Of a DNA stretch of 64,000 nt, positions 60,421 through 64,000 are shown in pieces. Source of the stretch: Cristatella mucedo (taxonomy: Eukaryota > Bryozoa > Phylactolaemata > Cristatellidae). A model generated the notes under the pieces. It saw only the letters and a program-made list of their open reading frames with translations, made no database searches and had not been told where the DNA came from. The stretch spans positions 618,001 through 682,000 of the forward strand of contig WPIO01000094.1 of assembly GCA_009760855.2 (NCBI GenBank), written 5' to 3'. The position numbers and the translations under genes were made by a program. Each line of letters starts with the position of its first letter. Position 1 is the stretch's first letter.

Positions 60421-61342
60421 AACAGGCAGACCTTATGACTTGAAAGATGCTTGAACACTGTGTTCTAGCTGATAGAGTGTTGGAAGAGAGGTGTACAAGG
60501 CGAGAACTATTTTAGTTTGCAACAAGCTGTATTATTGATAGGCAGTGTTAACGTATCTACATACGTAGTTAAACAATACTGAAGTTTTATTGGATCTGCA
60601 TTTGGTAGCCTCCACTGCTAAGACAGCCTAAGTAGCACAATTCCGGGTCGCAGTGGTAGGCCCTACTACTGTAAGGTGACACTGCTTCGTTGCAGCACCC
60701 GGTCGGTCAAAATGTCTGTAATCACGAGACGCTGTGGCTCTTGCTTCAGATGGAGTTTCTCCGCCACTCACTTCACTCAGAGCTGGATTGATCGCCCCAA
60801 TCTAGATTCACTAAAAATACTTTCATAGACTTTAGGCAGTGTTTTCAGTTTTTGCACAGAATTAGCCAATGCTGCTCATACACGACTGCATGACTATTTT
60901 TTGCTATCTTAGATTGTATTAACTATTCGGTTGTGTTGTATGACTAAGTCGCACTATAAAAACTACTGCTGAGTGATTTGCCTACTTGCTAATGTTTCCA
61001 TTCTTGGTACCAGGCTTATTAAATACGCGTCATGTGTGAAAACGTTATGATGATTATATATTTCTTACTTCATTAGACAAAACCTTAGTTATTACCCCAT
61101 GCCGAAAGAAGAAACCTAGAGGTATTGCGAGAATCCATGTTTGTGGGCTAAAGTTGGCTAGTATTTACCTGGCCCATTGTCAAGGTCTGAATTAATTTCA
61201 TTATGCCTCGTTGTGTAAATGATGTTTCATGCTGAACAATAGTCAAAAAAGAGCCAACATACATCTCCTTGTGAGTCTTTACTACGTGTTATGAAATCAT
61301 TGCTTATACGGTGTCTGCAATTTAAAAGATTCAGCTGTATAC
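60421..61342. other. Polycystin intron, nothing further seen
   Basis: No repeat or exon recognised. Confidence 0.45.
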
Positions 61343-61506
61343 CTTAATGTACTTTCGCTTCAGGTTATTGATGAGTCTAACTTGTTGATAGGTGAAATAT
61401 CCGACGAAGATGATTATGCCAACTTGTGCTGCCAATGTTGCCATCAGAACATTGCCATTGTATGCATCGTACCTCAATAAGTTCATCTTGTACTTTGGTT
61501 GGGTCA
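61343..61506 (-). CDS. Polycystin-family channel, exon with S2 helix (partial gene)
   Basis: First visible exon of a polycystin (PKD1/PKD2-like TRPP) membrane channel gene. It has a good acceptor on the right (pyrimidine tract ending TTTTCCAG) and a donor GTATAC on the left. It enters with 2 nt completing a codon and leaves in phase 0, giving 54 full codons. The peptide begins TQPKYKMNLLRYDAYNG and then forms one membrane helix (MATLAAQVGIIIFVGYFTY) followed by a basic loop (LKRKYIK). The pattern LLRYD before the helix and aromatic/basic residues after it is typical of the S2 segment of polycystins. Its 3' phase fits the exon at 57657-57821. Upstream exons (S1 and extracellular domains) are not found to the right, where a LINE occupies 62.0-63.4 kb. 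Family assignment is confident from the whole exon set; PKD1-like versus PKD2-like is less sure. Confidence 0.85.
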
Positions 61507-62004
61507 CTGGAAAAGATTAAAGGACTCCATGAAAAACATCACTGTAGATTCGTAACAGCAGTTGGCAATTCAAGCCTACGAATTTGATATAGCTGCAAGA
61601 TATTCAGTCCACTATTTTGAAACCGGAAAGTGTACTTTCCTTTAAGTTTGGATATTTCATTCTCGTATTACTACTATAGTCGTGGCTAATTTCTTTTTAA
61701 GCTCTGTTTTTTTTCATTTATATTACTTGTTTGATAATAAGCTTAGACTTGAAGGCACTAAGACTTCACGCTCATAATAATTTCTAATGCGTTGACCACC
61801 ACTTCAAATAACATATTGTTTGAACTCAATCCTGATTCGGAGAACTATTTCTCTATGTCCTACATTAAATCTTTCGGATTGAATCATGTAACTGTGGAAT
61901 ATTAATTTTTTGGTTTCGCAATAAGTGTCTTGCTAAATCTACTTCAATTGATTGTTATCCAAGAGTTTGAAAGAAAATTGATAGATCTATAGATAGAAAA
62001 TACA
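61507..62004. other. Polycystin intron, nothing further seen
   Basis: Searched for the S1 and upstream exons of the channel; none recognised. Confidence 0.45.
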
Positions 62005-62164
62005 TCACCTGGGCATCACTGGCACTGCTCTGCAGTGGTTCAGGTCCTATCTCAGTGGGAGACTCCAGAGTGAAATGACGTGAATGGACAGAGATCATCT
62101 GAAGTACCTCTGAAATATGGAGTAACTCAGGGCTCCGTGCTAGGTCTGGTTCTTTTTACGGTTT

Positions 62165-62244
<80 letters not shown>

Positions 62245-63390
62245 ATGTGATTGCCAAGCACACTCTAGGCTGTCACTTCTATGCAGATGACACTCAGTTG
62301 TACCTAGGCTTTTATCCCTCCCAGACTTCAAGCACCTCGAATGATCTCAACTCACTTTCTGCAGGCATTCATGACATCCTTACGTGACTCGTAGCAAATT
62401 TTCTAAAACTAAACGATGATTAAACTAACTGACTAGTCATGGGCTAACCCAGTGTGATTCAGAAATTGGAAAGGTTGGCTCTCAAAATTGGCTCTGCCAG
62501 CATATCTCCTGTCTAATCAGGTCAGAATCTAGGTGTCATGTTCAACAGTGACCTCTCGGTAGACAACCACATCAGCTCAGCAGTTAAATCTGCCTAGTTT
62601 GAGCTATATAACATTGCTCAACATCGGGCTTGCTTAGATAAGGATACCACCTCCAAGTTGGTCCGTGCATTCGTGACATCCCGTCTCGATTTCTGTAACT
62701 CGCTGCTTGCTGGCCAACCTGCATGTGCAATCAGGCTCTTGCAACTGGTGCAAAACTCAGCAGCTAGGCTTGTCTGTCGTGAGCGTCTCAGTTGCCACAT
62801 CACACCACTTCTCGCCAAACTGCACTGGCTACCAGTCAAGCAACGGTTTGATTTCAAGGTTTCGTCGCTCACTTTTAGGTCCCTTCATTCTATGGCTCCA
62901 GCCTATCTCTCCGACATACTCCCCCATCAGGCCAAGCATCGAAAAACCTGCTTTTCGAAATCTTACAGTTTACGGCTACCTCGTTCAAACCTCAAATCCT
63001 TTGGAGACCGTGCATTTAGTTCTTATGCTCCCAAAGCCTGGAACTAACTCCTGCCCTGCCTCAGACCATCCCCTGACTGGACCACATTTAAAAAGAACTT
63101 AAAAACACAACTATCGAGGAGAGCATTTAGTGGGTCCATATGATTAGTCCTTAATTTGCTTATGAGCTGCCAATGTGAGTGCTACAGCTAACCACATCCC
63201 CATGCTTACCTAATGCGTGTCACCCCTAACCGTGCCGTTCATGTGGTTTATCAAACATGACATTACTCACGATTCGATCCCATTTCCCTTTACAGCAAAC
63301 GTAAATTGCCTAGAAAGAGAGCAAATTCTATGAGCGCAGTTTGTCTTGTGCATTATTTTTTTATTGTTATTATTATTATTATTATTATAA
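62005..63390 (+). mobile_element. LINE family A, longest well-preserved copy (RT to 3' end)
   Basis: About 1.39 kb. RT segment with an intact catalytic box (CHFYADDTQLYLGF near 62270), C-terminal ORF at 62658-63047 (AFVTSRLDFCNSLLAGQPAC, ITPLLAKLHWLPVKQRFDFK), 3' UTR, hairpin remnant and a long ATT tail. A CT array (62166-62243) sits inside the RT coding region. Stops and frameshifts present; 5' truncated within RT. Confidence 0.95.
62166..62243. repeat. CT microsatellite within LINE RT coding sequence
   Basis: Almost pure CT, at the place where other copies encode the 'VYTLPLANVIAKH' segment (compare IYTLPLADVIAKHD at 56.3 kb). Confidence 0.97.
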
Positions 63391-63714
63391 AAAACAAAGC
63401 CTATTGACTGTTAAATGTTCTGCAGTAGTCGTGAGACATTTAAGGGCTCCGAGATTCATGTGAAATCGCTTTAAAAAAACGTTCATTGGGCTCAGCTATT
63501 TTATTTATTTGGTCACTTACAGACGCATTGTAAGCCACGGATTCCATTTTAAAGGATTATTTTCTTTCTGCTTTGGTAAATTGTAATTAAATTATAAATT
63601 TACGTTTTTTTAACTTTTTAAATATGAGGCGCTACACAACATACAGTGCGGAGACCTAGTATGTTCAGAACTGTAAAGAACTAGCTCCTAGTACCCATTT
63701 TGGTTTGAGAACAG
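63391..63714. other. No identifiable feature
   Basis: Nothing recognised. Confidence 0.4.
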
Positions 63715-64000
63715 ACCCCGAGAAAGAGAGAAAGGAAGAAAGGGAGTAACATAGCAGGACAATGAGAAATGAAGAGAGTAAGAGAGAAAGAGAGTAAGAG
63801 AATAGAGAGTACGAGAGAAAAAGAGAACAAATAAGGTAGGAAGGGAGAAAGGGAGAAAGTGATAAAGGAGAAAGTAAGACGAGGAGAAAGACAAATAGAA
63901 TGAAAGAAAGAAAGAAAGACGAAAAGACGGAAAGACGGAAAGACGGAAAGACGGAAAGACGGAAAGACGGAAAGACGGAAGGACGGAAAGACGGAAAGAC
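63715..64000. repeat. Purine-rich tract ending in an 8-bp array
   Basis: GA-rich stretch (GAGAGAGTAAGAGAAAGA-type) that passes into GAAA repeats and then, from about 63924, tandem GGAAAGAC units that run off the window edge. Confidence 0.95.

Overview
The window looks like a repeat-rich, AT-leaning invertebrate animal genome. Spliced exons with canonical GT-AG boundaries, decayed CR1/L2-type non-LTR retrotransposons with ATT-repeat tails, tRNA-derived SINEs and long dinucleotide arrays all point to a metazoan; nothing bacterial, organellar or viral was seen. The species cannot be named from the sequence.

Host genes are all on the minus strand. Right half (61.5 to 46.4 kb): five exons of one gene, read from high to low coordinate, encode most of a polycystin (PKD1/PKD2 family) channel domain: S2, S3, S4-S5-pore, S6 and a cytoplasmic tail. 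Splice phases agree at every junction (0, 0, 1, 1), which is strong internal evidence for a real, uninterrupted gene. Its 5' part (S1, extracellular regions) must lie beyond the right edge or was not found. Left part (14.7 to 6.0 kb): three symmetric phase 1-1 exons each encode one sushi/CCP-like module. They are either the ectodomain of a second gene that continues past the left edge, or distant downstream exons of the same transcription unit. A possible exon with two hydrophobic helices sits at 20.7-20.95 kb. No promoter, polyA site or start codon could be assigned with confidence.

Most of the remaining recognisable DNA is mobile. Family A is a CR1/L2-like LINE ending in a short hairpin plus (ATT)n, with about 30 mostly 5'-truncated copies on both strands. 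Family B is a related but distinct LINE ending in another hairpin and an ACATTA tail, with about 13 pieces, one of them nearly full length (39.1-42.3 kb, endonuclease to 3' end). A tRNA-derived SINE in about ten copies carries nearly the same 3' hairpin as family A and was probably mobilised by it. A second, fainter SINE-like family has two copies. A GC-rich island at 28.5-30.8 kb holds what may be a decayed Ty3/gypsy-like gag. All LINE ORFs inspected carry stops or frameshifts. Nested and head-to-tail insertions give a relative order of events in several places.

Simple repeats include long CT, GT, TA and purine-rich arrays, an 18-bp coding-like minisatellite (4.76-5.15 kb) and an 8-bp array running off the right edge. 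Several stretches of 0.3-1.5 kb hold nothing I can identify and are listed as such.
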